Assembly (NCBI GenBank): GCA_963682055.1
Contig: OY821742.1
Coordinates: 23,438,560-23,502,559 of the forward strand
Length of the DNA: 64,000 nt
Direction: 5' to 3'
Source: Primula veris
Taxonomy: Eukaryota; Streptophyta; Magnoliopsida; Ericales; Primulaceae
Under the pieces are notes generated by a model that was not told the DNA's origin, searched no databases, and saw only the letters and a list, made by a program, of their open reading frames with translations. Positions 13,988-24,300 of this stretch are shown in pieces. A program made the position numbers and the translations under genes. The stretch's first letter is position 1, and each line of letters begins with the position of its first letter.

Positions 13988-15919
13988 TACAAATACAAAT
14001 AAACTGTCGAAAAACAAAAAAGTCGGTAATAACCGTGTACTAGGCCATAAATCCAAGAAAGAAAATGGAGAATATTTCCAAAATATGCTAGAAAATTACC
14101 TAAAACCTAAACCTTAAACCCTAAAACCTAAACTCTAAATCCTAAACCCTACAAATACAAATAAAATGTGCGAAGACAAAAAAGTCGGTAAAACCGTGTA
14201 CTAGGTCATAAATCAAAGAAATCAAATGAGGAATATTTCCTACATATGCAAGAAAATTATCTAAACCATAAACCTTAAACCCTAAAACCTAAACCATCAA
14301 CCAAAACCCTACAAATACAAATAAAATATCCGAAAACAAAAAAGTCGGTAAAAATCGTGTACTTGGCCATAAATCAAAGAAATAAAACGAGGAATATTTC
14401 CTACATATGCTAAAAAATTCCTTTAACCCTAAACCCTAAACCCTAAACTCTACAAATACAAATAAAATGTCGGAAAACAAAAAGGTCAGTAAACACCATG
14501 TACTAGGCCATAAATCTAAGATATAAAATGAGGAATATTTCCAAAATATGCTAGAAAATTACCTAAACCCTAAACCTTAAAACCTAAAACTAAACCCTAA
14601 ACCCTAAACCCGAAACACTGAACCCTGAACCCTAAACCCTACAAATACAAATAAAATGTCATAAGACAAAAAAGTCGGTAAAAACCGTGTACTACCCATA
14701 AATCCAAGAAATAAAATGAGGAATATTTCCTACATATGCAAGAAAATTATCTAAACCATAAACCTTAAACCCTAAAACCTAAACCATCAACCCAAAACCC
14801 TACAAATACAAATAAAATATCTGAAAACAAAAAAGTTAGTAAAAATCGTGTACTAGGCCATAAATCCAAGAATAAAATTAGGAATATTTCCTACATATGC
14901 TAAAAAAGTACTTAAACCCTAAACCTAAACCCTAAACCCTAAAATCTAAACCCTTAACTCTACAAATACAAATAAAATGTCGGAAAATAAAAAGGTCAGT
15001 AAACACCGTGTACTTGGCCATAAATCCAAGAAATAAAATGAGACATATTTCCTACATATGTTAGAAAATTACCTAAACCATAAACCTTAAACCTTAAAAT
15101 CTAAACCCTAAACCCTAAAAATACCAATAAAATGTCGGAAAACAAAAAAGTGGGTAAAAACCGTGTACTAGGCCATAAATCCAAGAAAGAAAATGAGGAA
15201 TATTTCCTAAATATGCTAAAAAATTACCGAAAACCTAAAGATTAAACCCTAAAACCTAAACCCTACAAATACAAATAAAATGTCGGAAAACAGAAAAGTC
15301 GGTAAAAACCGTGTACTAGGCCATAAATTCAAGAAAGAAAATGAGGAATATTTCCTGCATATGCTAGAAAATTACATAAACACCCTCAAACCTAAACCCT
15401 AAACCCTAAATCCTACAAATGCAAATAAAATGTCGAAAAACAAAAAAGTAGGTAAAAACTGTGTATTAGACCATAAATCCAAGAAAGAATATGAGGAATA
15501 CTTCCTACATATGCAAGAAAACTACCTAAACCCTAACCTTAAACCCTAAACCCTACAAATACAAATAAAATGTCGGAAAACAAAAAAGTCGGTAAAAACC
15601 GTGTAATAGGCCATAAATCCAAGAAATAAAATGAGAAATATTTCCAACATATGCTAGAAAATTACTTAAACCCTAAACCTTAAACCCTAAAACCTAAACC
15701 ATAAAACCTAAACACTAAATCCTAAACCCTAAACCCTACAAATGCAAATAAAATGTCAGAAAACAAAAAAGTCGGTAAAAACCGGGTACCAGGCCATGAA
15801 TCGAAGAAATAAAATGAGGAATATTTCCTACATATGCTAGAAAATTACCTAAATCCTACACCGTAAATCCTTAAACCTAAACCCTAAACCCAAAACCCTA
15901 AACCCTATACCATAAGCCC
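13988..15919 (+). repeat. 12-unit HOR lacking M5 (1932 bp)
   Basis: M1 to M4 are followed directly by M6 (core GTCATAAGAC near 14657). The GGGGAATATTT unit M5 is absent, and the M4 tail (CGAAACACTGAACCC) runs straight into M6. Loss of one unit of about 168 bp accounts for 1932 bp against 2100 bp in both neighbouring HORs. Confidence 0.82.
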
Positions 15920-18019
15920 TACAAATACAAATAAACTGTCGAAAAACAAAAAAGTCGGTAGTAACCGTGTACTAGGCCATAAATCCAAGAAAGAAAATGG
16001 AGAATATTTCCAAAATATGCTAGAAAATTACCTAAAACCTAAACCTTAAACCCCAAAACCTAAAGTCTAAACCCTAAACCCTACAAATACAAATAAAATG
16101 TGCGAAGACAAAAAAGTCGGTAAAACCGTGTACTAGGTCATAAATCAAAGAAATCAAATGAGGAATATTTCCTACATATGCAAGAAAATTATCTAAACCA
16201 TAAACCTTAAACCCTAAAACCTAAACCATCAACCAAAACCCTACAAATACAAATAAAATATCCGTAAACAAAAAAGTCGGTAAAAATCGTGTACTTGGCC
16301 ATAAATCCAAGAAATAAAATGAGGAATATTTCCTACATATGCTAAAAAATTACTTTAACCCTAAACCCAAAACCCTACAAATACAAATAAAATGTCGGAA
16401 AACAAAAAGGTTAGTAAACACCATGTACTAGGCCATAAATCTTAGAAATAAAATGAGGAATATTTCCAAAATATGCTAGAAAATTACCTAAACCCTAAAA
16501 CTTAAACCCTAAAACTAAACCCTTAACCCTAAACCCTAAACCCGAAACACTGAACCCTAAACCCTAAACCCTACAAATACAAATAAAATGTCGGAAAACA
16601 AAAAAGTCGGTAAAAACCGTGTACTAGGCCATAAATCCAAGAAAGAAAATGGGGAATATTTCCAAAATATGCTAGAAAATTACCTAAAACCTAAACCTTA
16701 AACCCTAAAACCTAAACTCTAAACCCTAAACCCTACAAATACAAAAAAAATGTCGTAAGACAAAAAAGTCGGTAAAAACCGTGTACTACCCATAAATCCA
16801 AGAAATAAAATGAGGAATATTTCCTACATATGCAAGAAAATTATCTAAACCATAAACCTTAAACCCTAAAACCTAAACCATCAACCCAAAACCCTACAAA
16901 TACAAATAAAATATCCGAAAACAAAAAAGTTAGTAAAAATCGTGTACTAGGCCATAAATCCAAGAATAAAATTAGGAATATTTCCTACATATGCTAAAAA
17001 ATTACTTAAACCCTAAACCTAAACCATAAACCCTAAAATCTAAACCCTAAACTCTACAAATACAAATAAAATGTCAGAAAATAAAAAGGTCAGTAAACAC
17101 CGTGTACTTGGCCATAAATCCAAGAAATAAAATGAGACATATTTCCTACATATGTTAGAAAATTACCTAAACCTTAAACCCTAAACCCTACAAATACCAA
17201 TAAAATGTCGGAAAACAAAAAAGTGGGTAAAAACCGTGTACTAGGCCATAAATCCAAGAAAGAAAATGAGGAATATTTCCTAAATATGCTAGAAAATTAC
17301 CGAAAACCTAAACCTTAAACCCTAAAACCTAAACCCTACAAATACAAATAAAATGTCGGAAAACAGAAAAGTCGGTAAAAACCGTGTAATAGGCCATAAA
17401 TTCAAGAAAGAAAATGAGGAATATTTCCTGCATATGCTAGAAAATTACATAAACACCCTCAAACCTAAACCCTAAACCCTAAACCCTAAATCCTACAAAT
17501 GCAAATAAAATGTCGAAAAACAAAAAGTAGGTAAAAACTGTGTAATAGACCATAAATCCAAGAAAGAATATGAGGAATACTTCCTACATATGCAAGAAAA
17601 CTACCTAAACCCTAACCTTAAACCATAAAACCTAAACCCTAAACCCTACAAATACAAATAAAATGTCGGAAAACAAAAAAGTCGGTAAAAACCGTGTAAT
17701 AGGCCATAAATCCAAGAAATAAAATGAGAAATATTTCCAACATATGCTAGAAAATTACTTAAACCCTAAACCTTACACCCTAAAACCTAAACCATAAAAC
17801 CTAAACACTAAATACTAAACCCTAAACCCTACAAATGCAAATAAAATGTCAGAAAACAAAAAAGTCGGTAAAAACCGGGTACCAGGCCATGAATCGAAGA
17901 AATAAAATGAGGAATATTTTCTACATATGCTAGAAAATTACCTAAATCCTACACCGTAAATCCTTAAACCTAAACCCTAAACCCTAAACCCTAAACCTTA
18001 AACCCTATACCCTAAGCCC
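15920..18019 (+). repeat. 13-unit HOR (2100 bp), older sequence type
   Basis: The full set of 13 units is present, with the CCAGGCCATGAATCG form of M13 near 17880. Single-base differences from neighbouring HORs are more frequent here than in the right half of the window. No gene is visible. Confidence 0.8.
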
Positions 18020-18889
18020 TACAAATACAAATAAACTGTCGAAAAACAAAAAAGTCGGTAATAACCGTGTACTAGGCCATAAATCCAAGAAAGAAAATGG
18101 AGAATATTTCCAAAATATGCTAGAAAATTACCTAAAACCTAAACCTTAAACCCTAAAACCTAAACTCTAAACCCTAAACCCTACAAATACAAATAAAATG
18201 TGAGAAGATAAAAAAAGTCGGTAAAAACCGTGTACTAGGTCATAAATCAAAGAAATAAAATGAGGAATATTTCCTACATATGCAAGAAAATTATCTAAAC
18301 CATAAACCTTAAACCCTAAAACCTAAACCATCAACCAAAACCCTACAAATACAAATAAAATATCCGAAAACAAAAAAGTCGGTAAAAATCGTGTACTAGG
18401 CCATAAATCCAAGAAATAAAATGAGGAATATTTCCTACATATGCTAAAAAATTACTTTAACCCTAAACTTAAACCCTAAACCCTACAAATACAAATAAAA
18501 TGTCGGAAAACAAAAAGGTCAGTAAACACCATGTACTAGGCCATAAATCTAAGAAATAAAATGAGGAATATTTCCAAAATATGCTAGAAACTTACCTAAA
18601 CCCTAAACCTTAAACCCTAAAACTAAACCCTAAATCCTAAACCCGAAACACTAAACCCTAAACCCTACAAATACAAATAAAATGTCGGAAAACAAAAAAG
18701 TCGGTAAAAACCGTGTACTAGGCCATAAATCCAAGAAAGAAAATAGGGAATATTTCCAAAATATGCTAGAAAATTACCTAAAACCTAAACCTTAAACCCT
18801 AAAACCTAAACTCTAAACCCTAAACCCTACAAATACAAATAATATGTCGTAAGACAAAAAAGTCGGTAAAACCGTGTACTACCCATAAA
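18020..18889 (+). repeat. Partial HOR (M1 to mid-M6) ending at retroelement
   Basis: M1 to M5 and the first part of M6 are present, ending in CCCATAAA at 18889. M2 has the rare form AGATAAAAAAAG, and M6 reads AATATGTCGT with one A missing in GGTAAAACCG. The same rare forms occur 8367 bp downstream, before the second element copy. This shows that the flanking satellite was duplicated together with the element. Confidence 0.85.
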
Positions 18890-18892
18890 CGA

Positions 18893-20125
18893 TTAGCAAT
18901 TTTTAGACGTAAGTGAGTCATTTGTTATAGCTAAGTTCTCGAGTTCGTCTTGTAGAGTAATTGGCAATTTTCTAAACGATTTGTTTTTACCTCTAGCTTT
19001 TTCTAAGGAAGCTAACACATCATTTATATCAAGATCATCATCACTAGAAATAGAAGAGTTGGAGGAGTGAAAGCTTACATCCTCGGTATCGTCGTCTCTA
19101 GCCATGAGACAAAGGTTTGCGACTTCTTCATTGTCGCTATCGGAGCTATCATCATCGCTCCCCCATGCGGCCAAGAATGCCTTCTTGTATTCCTTTTTCT
19201 TTCCGAACTTGTCCTTTTTCTTCAAAGGACATTCGTTTTGCATATGGCCGGGTTTGTGACATTTGTAGCAAATGATTTCGTCCTTTTTGTTCGATTTGTC
19301 GGAAGGCTCTCCCTTATACTCCTTTTTCCGAAATCGTTGTCCACCCTTCTTCTTCCAACTTAGGAATTTGTTGTAGCGTTTGGCGAAGAGAGCCATTTCA
19401 TCATCCTCGCTAGAGGAATCGTTGTCGCTATTGTCATTTGTTGTGCTTTTGAAGGCGATGCCTTTCTTCTTTTTCGAGTCATCCTCATGTTTTCGAGTCG
19501 TCATATCTAGCTCATGGGTGCTCAAGGATCCTATGAGGTTGTCGAGAGAAAGTGTGTTCATATCCTTGGCTTCTTGTATAGCCGTCACTTTCGATTCCCA
19601 CCTCCTTGGAAGACTTCGAAGGATTTTCGTCACCATCTCCTTGCTAGAATATACCTTTTCAAGTCTTTTAAGATCATTAGTAATCTTAGTAAAACGAGTA
19701 TACATGGAAGCAATAGACTCGTCATCATCGACTTTAAATAATTCATAATCATGAATAAGCATGCTAATTTTCGAGTCCTTAACTTGACTAGTTCCTTCGT
19801 GCATAATAGCTAGCTTATCCCACATTTGCTTGGCGGTGTCACAACCGGAAATCTTATCATATTCACTAGGCGAGAGCGCACAAGTGATTGAGGTCATAGC
19901 CCTACAATTTAAGGAGAAGGCAAGGCGTTCATCCGTGTCTAGTTCTTCTACAAGTTTATCTAGACCATTTCTCCTAGGCGTTTTATAGCCTTTACTTATG
20001 CTAATCCATTGATCTATTTCATATCCACATAGAAAATTTTTCATTAGGTCTCTCCAATAGGGATAGTTAGTACCGTCAAAGAACGGGGGCCTAGTTATCG
20101 ATTTAGAGTCGACGTACGAAGACAT
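18893..20125 (-). CDS. gag: Partial Gag polyprotein (UBN2 + CCHC), copy 1
   Basis: Gag forms the virus-like particle in the cytoplasm and packages element RNA. The 410 residues show a DUF4219-like start (PPFFDGTNYPYW, residues 13-24) and a UBN2 copia-type Gag region (about 60-205, including MWDKL and LRSLPRRWE). A Lys-rich linker and an acidic Ser/Asp stretch (about 217-243) follow. The basic zinc knuckle has C286, C289, H294 and C299 (CX2CX4HX4C), and a second acidic Ser/Asp tract spans about 323-366. The last 20 residues look like the start of a coiled coil. The start is the first ATG after the primer-binding site, about 52 bp downstream. The stop codon lies three bases inside the breakpoint with the satellite, so the C-terminus is probably truncated. 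No pol frame follows. The frame is otherwise unbroken. Expression is unproven. Confidence 0.85.
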   Translation of the reverse strand: MSSYVDSKSITRPPFFDGTNYPYWRDLMKNFLCGYEIDQWISISKGYKTPRRNGLDKLVEELDTDERLAFSLNCRAMTSITCALSPSEYDKISGCDTAKQMWDKLAIMHEGTSQVKDSKISMLIHDYELFKVDDDESIASMYTRFTKITNDLKRLEKVYSSKEMVTKILRSLPRRWESKVTAIQEAKDMNTLSLDNLIGSLSTHELDMTTRKHEDDSKKKKGIAFKSTTNDNSDNDSSSEDDEMALFAKRYNKFLSWKKKGGQRFRKKEYKGEPSDKSNKKDEIICYKCHKPGHMQNECPLKKKDKFGKKKEYKKAFLAAWGSDDDSSDSDNEEVANLCLMARDDDTEDVSFHSSNSSISSDDDLDINDVLASLEKARGKNKSFRKLPITLQDELENLAITNDSLTSKNC

Positions 20126-20177
20126 AGCGGATCTTTAAACTATAAAATCATTAGATTTTTGTAAATAAAATAGCTAA

Positions 20178-20189
20178 GATCTGATACCA
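20178..20189 (-). other. tRNA-iMet primer-binding site, copy 1 (one mismatch)
   Basis: The minus strand reads TGGTATCAGATC, 2 bp inside the LTR end. The plant initiator tRNA-Met 3' end pairs with TGGTATCAGAGC, the form kept in the second copy (28545-28556). Copy 1 has T where G is expected at position 11. This is the site where tRNA would prime minus-strand cDNA synthesis, and it fixes the element's orientation. Confidence 0.88.
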
Positions 20190-20409
20190 ATTGTTGGTCC
20201 GTATGAGTCTAAACCTTAGAGGGGGGGTGAATAAGGTTTTGTACGTTTTTCGCGGAATAAAAACTTTGTGTTATTTACTAAGTTAATTAGTGGTTTTATC
20301 ACCTAAACTCTTTCGTTAACAAGTTATCGCTAAATTAATCTAAGCAGGCAATAAATATAAGCGATAAGTAAATACGAAAAGTAAAAGTTAAGGGAAGAAA
20401 TAACGCAAG

Positions 20410-20417
20410 ATTTATAG
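20410..20417 (-). promoter_or_regulatory. Probable LTR TATA box, copy 1
   Basis: The minus strand reads CCTCTATAAATC here, about 945 bp into the 1168-bp LTR. That leaves about 220 bp for R-U5, a plausible place for a copia promoter. It lies just downstream of a perfect 7-bp dyad. Other TATAAA strings occur near 20627 and 20684 but have weaker context. Promoter activity is inferred. Confidence 0.5.
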
Positions 20418-20447
20418 AGGTTCGGCAAACCGCGCCTACGTCCTCTC

Positions 20448-20468
20448 CTCGGTATTTTCACTACCGAG
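20448..20468. promoter_or_regulatory. 7-bp inverted repeat upstream of TATA, copy 1
   Basis: CTCGGTA and TACCGAG are perfect inverted arms separated by a 7-base loop (TTTTCAC). The dyad lies about 30 bp upstream of the probable TATA box on the element's sense strand. Palindromic motifs upstream of the TATA box have been described in Sirevirus LTRs, which fits but does not prove that assignment. Confidence 0.55.
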
Positions 20469-20946
20469 TGTTTCACTAAAAACTTCGATTCAAGGTTACA
20501 CCTTAACGAGCTTAATCAACCGATTACGCTCCCCCTCACTATATGAGTATCCCGAATAAATGACCTAGAGCTTTTAAGCTATACTTGCTTAAAAGCCTCT
20601 ACCCAATTCACTCGCTCACAAATGAGTTTATAAAATTACTCTTTTACAAATTGGATCACTCACTAACAAATAATATTTCGGAGTTTATAGAATTACTAGA
20701 ATAATACTCTCGAGAATAATACAAGTGAGATTTTGTAGTATAAGCTTGAAGAATAGCTTTGTAAGAATTGCTTATAAGTTGGTATACTTGGGTATCCTCT
20801 CCAATGGACTTTGGGGCCTTTTTGTAGAGTGAAAAGCTTCAGCATTTAATTTCAGACCGTTGCTGGTTGTTGAGTTCATTCAATGCTGTTTTCGCAGTTG
20901 TTCGCCCAATTTTCAGGAAGAGCTTAAAAGCTGGAATTTGAAAATC

Positions 20947-21130
20947 TACAGAAACGATCGGTCGTTTCTGCAAAACGATCGGTCGTTTTTGATCTGAGTT
21001 CTCTGGAAGAATTTATACTGAAAACGATCGGTCGTTTCCTCTTGGCGATCGGCCGTTTTTACGTTGTGCTCACTGGAAGAAATTTGCACTGAATATGATC
21101 GATCGTTTTTGCTTATAGATCAATCGTTTT
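20947..21130 (-). repeat. Three ~70-bp tandem units with paired CGATCG dyads, copy 1
   Basis: Six related near-palindromes of the form AAACGATCGGTCGTTT lie at about 20952, 20973, 21022, 21043, 21093 and 21115. They come in pairs 21-22 bp apart, and the pairs repeat every 70-72 bp. Units 2 and 3 also share a CTGGAAGAA...ACTGAA spacer. The outermost unit is the most diverged (ATGATCGATCG, GATCAATCG). They sit in the U3 half of the LTR, upstream of the TATA box, so an enhancer-like or protein-binding role is plausible but inferred. Confidence 0.8.
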
Positions 21131-21359
21131 TAATTCTGGGCATGTTTCGGTTTTCTCGACCAACTTCGAAAGCTTGTAACTTGTTCGATTTAATTCCGAT
21201 TGACGTTCCGCTTGATCCGTTGACTTCGTATTTGCGTATTCTATCATTTTGACCCTTTGACACGCTAGATAAATGATTAGTACGCAAAACGAGCTTTTAT
21301 CATGTTTTACAAATATTGTTATCATCAAAATAATCGATTTGAAGAATCAACGTTCAACA

Positions 21360-24300
21360 ACCCTAAACCTTAAACCCTAAAATCTAAACCCTAAACCCTA
21401 CAAATACCAATAAAATGTCGGAAAACAAAAAAGTGGGTAAAAACCGTGTACTAGGCCATAAATCCAAGAAAGAAAATGAGGAATATTTCCTAAATATACT
21501 AGAAAATTACCGAAAACCTAAACCTTAAACCCTAAAACCTAAACCCTACAAATACAAATAAAATGTCGGAAAACAGAAAAGTCGGTAAAAACCGTGTAAT
21601 AGGCCATAAATTCAAGAAAGAAAATGAGGAATATTTCCTGCATATGCTAGAAAATTACATAAACACCCTCAAACCTAAATCCTACAAATGCAAATAAAAT
21701 GTCGAAAAACAAAAAAGTCGGTAAAAACTGTGTAATAGACCATAAATCCAAGAAAGAAAATGAGGAATACTTCCTACATATGCAAGAAAACTACCTAAAC
21801 CCTAACCTTAAACCATAAAACCTAAACCCTAAACCCTACAAATACAAATAAAATGTCGGAAAACAAAAAAGTCGGTAAAAACCATGTAATAGGCCATAAA
21901 TCCAAGAAATAAAATGAGAAATATTTCCAACATATGCTAGAAAATTACTGAAACCCTAAACCTTAAACCCTAAAACCTAAACCATAAACCCTAACACACT
22001 AAATCCTAAACCCTAAACCCTACAAATGCAAATAAAATGTCAAAAAAAAAGGTCGGTAAAAACCGGGTACTAGGCCATAAATGCAAGAAATAAAATGAGG
22101 AATATTTCCTACATATGCTAGAAAATTACCTAAATCCTACACCGTAAATCCTTAAACCTAAACCCTAAACCCTAAACCCTATACCCTAAACCCTATAAAT
22201 ACAAATAAACTGTCGAAAAACAAAAAAGTCGGTAATAACCGTGTACTAGGCCATAAATCCAAGAAAGAAAATGGAGAATATTTCCAAAATATGCTAGAAA
22301 ATTAACTAAAACCTAAACCTTAAACCCTAAAACCTAAACTGTAAACCCTACAAATACAAATAAAATGTGCGAAGACAAAAAAGTCGGTAAAAACCGTGTA
22401 CTAGGTCATAAATCAAAGAAATAAAATGAGGAATATTTCCTACATATGCAAGAAAATTATCTAAACCATAAACCTTAAACCCTAAAACCTAAACCATCAA
22501 CCAAAACCCTACAAATACAAATAAAATATCCGAAAACAAAAAAGTCGGTAAAAATCGTGTACTAGGCCATAAATCCAAGAAATAAAATGAGGAATATTTC
22601 CTACATATGCTAAAAAATTACTTTAACCCTAAACTTAAACCCTAAACCCTAAACCCTACAAATACAAATAAAATGTCGGAAAACAAAAAGGTCAGTAAAC
22701 ACCATGTACTAGGCCATAAATCTAAGAAATAAAATGAGGAATATTTCCAAAATATGCTAGAAAATTACCTAAACCCTAAACCTTAAACCCTAAAACTAAA
22801 CCCTAAACCCTAAACCCTAAACACTAAACCCTAAACCCTAGAAATACAAATAAAATGTCGGAAAACAAAAAAGTCGGTAAAAACCGTGTACTAGGCCATA
22901 AATCCAAGAAAGAAAATGGGGAATATTTCCAAAATATGCTAGAAAATTACCTAAAACCTAAACCTTAAACCCTAAAACCTAAACTCTAAACCCTAAACCC
23001 TACAAATACAAATAAAATGTCGTAAGACAAAAAAGTCGGTAAAAACCGTGTACTACCCATAAATCCAAGAAATAAAATGAGGAATATTTCCTACATATGC
23101 AAGAAAATTATCTAAACCATAAACCTTAAACCCTAAAACCTAAACCATCAACCCAAAACCCTACAAATACAAATAAAATATCCGAAAACAAAAAAGTCGG
23201 TAAAAATCGTGTACTAGGCCATAAATCCAAGAATAAAATTAGGAATATTTCCTGCATATGCTAAAAAACTACTTAAACCCTAAACCTAAACCCTAAACCC
23301 TAAAACCTAAACCCTAAACCCTAAACTCTACAAATACAAATAAAATGTCGGAAAATAAAAAGGTCAGTAAACACCGTGTACTTGGCCATAAATCCAAGAA
23401 ATAAAATGAGACATATTTCCTACATATGTTAGAAAATTACCTAAACCCTAAAATCTAAACCCTAAACCATAAACCCTAAACCCTACAAATACCAATAAAA
23501 TGTCGGAAAACAAAAAGTGGGTAAAAACCGTGTACTAGGCCATAAATCCAAGAAAGAAAATGAGGAATATTTCCTAAATATGCAAGAAAATTACCGAAAA
23601 CCTAAACCTTAAACCCTAAAACCTAAACCCTACAAATACAAATAAAATGTCGGAACACAGAAAAGTCGGTAAAAACCGTGTAATAGGCCATAAATTCAAG
23701 AAAGAAAATGAGGAATATTTCCTGCATATGCTAGAAAATTACATAAACACCCTCAAACCTAAATCCTACAAATGCAAATAAAATGTCGAAAAACAAAAAA
23801 TTCGGTAAAAACTGTGTAATAGACCATAAATCCAAGAAAGAAAATGAGGAATACTTCCTACATATGCAAGAAAACTACCTAAACCCTAACCTTAAACCAT
23901 AAAACCTAAACCCTAAACCCTACAAATACAAATAAAATGTCGGAAAACAAAAAAGTCGGTAAAAACCGTGTAATAGGCCATAAATCCAAGAAATAAAATG
24001 AGAAATATTTCCAACATATGCTAGAAAATTACTGAAACCCTAAACCTTAAACCCTAAAACCTAAACCATAAACCCTAAACACTAAATCCTAAACCCTAAA
24101 CCCTACAAATGCAAATAAAATGTCAGAAAAAAAAAAAGTCGGTTAAAACCGGGTACGAGGCCATAAATGCAAGAAATAAAATGAGGAATATTTCCTACAT
24201 ATGCTAGAAAATTACCTAAATCCTACACCGTAAATCCTTAAACCTAAACCCTAAACCCTAAACCCTATACCCTAAACCCTACAAATACAAATAAACTGTC

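Larger units (their letters stand above)
18890..21359 (-). mobile_element. Truncated Ty1/copia LTR retrotransposon, copy 1
   Basis: Read on the minus strand, the element has a complete 5' LTR (21359 down to 20192), a 2-bp gap, a primer-binding site, a leader of about 50 bp and a 410-codon gag fragment that stops at the left breakpoint. Protease, integrase, reverse transcriptase, RNase H, polypurine tract and the 3' LTR are all missing, so it cannot transpose by itself. The outer LTR end abuts ACCCT of a CCCTAAA tail. The matching target-site duplication on the other side is lost with the 3' part. The Ty1/copia assignment rests on the UBN2-type Gag with a CCHC knuckle. The large Gag, its acidic and possibly coiled-coil C-terminal part, and the dyad upstream of the TATA box suggest the Sirevirus group, but this is inference. 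Confidence 0.88.
20192..21359 (-). repeat. 5' long terminal repeat, copy 1 (1168 bp)
   Basis: The termini are TGTTG and CAACA, a perfect 5-bp inverted repeat with canonical TG...CA ends. One end lies 2 bp from the primer-binding site and the other abuts satellite, so both borders are well defined. Inside, from the outer end inward, are the cluster of CGATCGGTCG dyads (20947-21130), a 7-bp dyad (20448-20468), a TATA-like site (20410-20417) and a C7 run on the minus strand (20221-20227) near the end. Short reading frames of 60-70 codons within it overlap these signals and are not credible genes. Confidence 0.88.

Noticed and set aside
18893..18895. Natural gag stop codon
   Set aside because: The stop lies three bases from the junction with satellite and follows what looks like the beginning of a coiled coil. 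A stop arising by chance next to the breakpoint is more likely, though a natural stop cannot be excluded without a full-length relative.
19067..19748. Plus-strand open frames of 75-122 codons opposite gag (also at 27434-28115)
   Set aside because: They are antisense to a well-supported Gag frame, have no recognisable domain, and follow from its Lys/Asp/Ser codon composition.
20178..20189. tRNA gene fragment
   Set aside because: The 12-base match to the tRNA-iMet 3' end lies next to the LTR with no tRNA body around it. It is a primer-binding site.
20627..20690. Alternative TATA boxes (TATAAA on the minus strand near 20627 and 20684)
   Set aside because: These are AT-rich chance matches further from the LTR inner end and without the flanking dyad. 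The site at 20410-20417 has better context.
21064..21328. Short frames of 62 and 71 codons on opposite strands inside the LTR (also 29431-29695)
   Set aside because: They overlap each other and the dyad-rich regulatory part of the LTR, show no domain, and are the size expected by chance.
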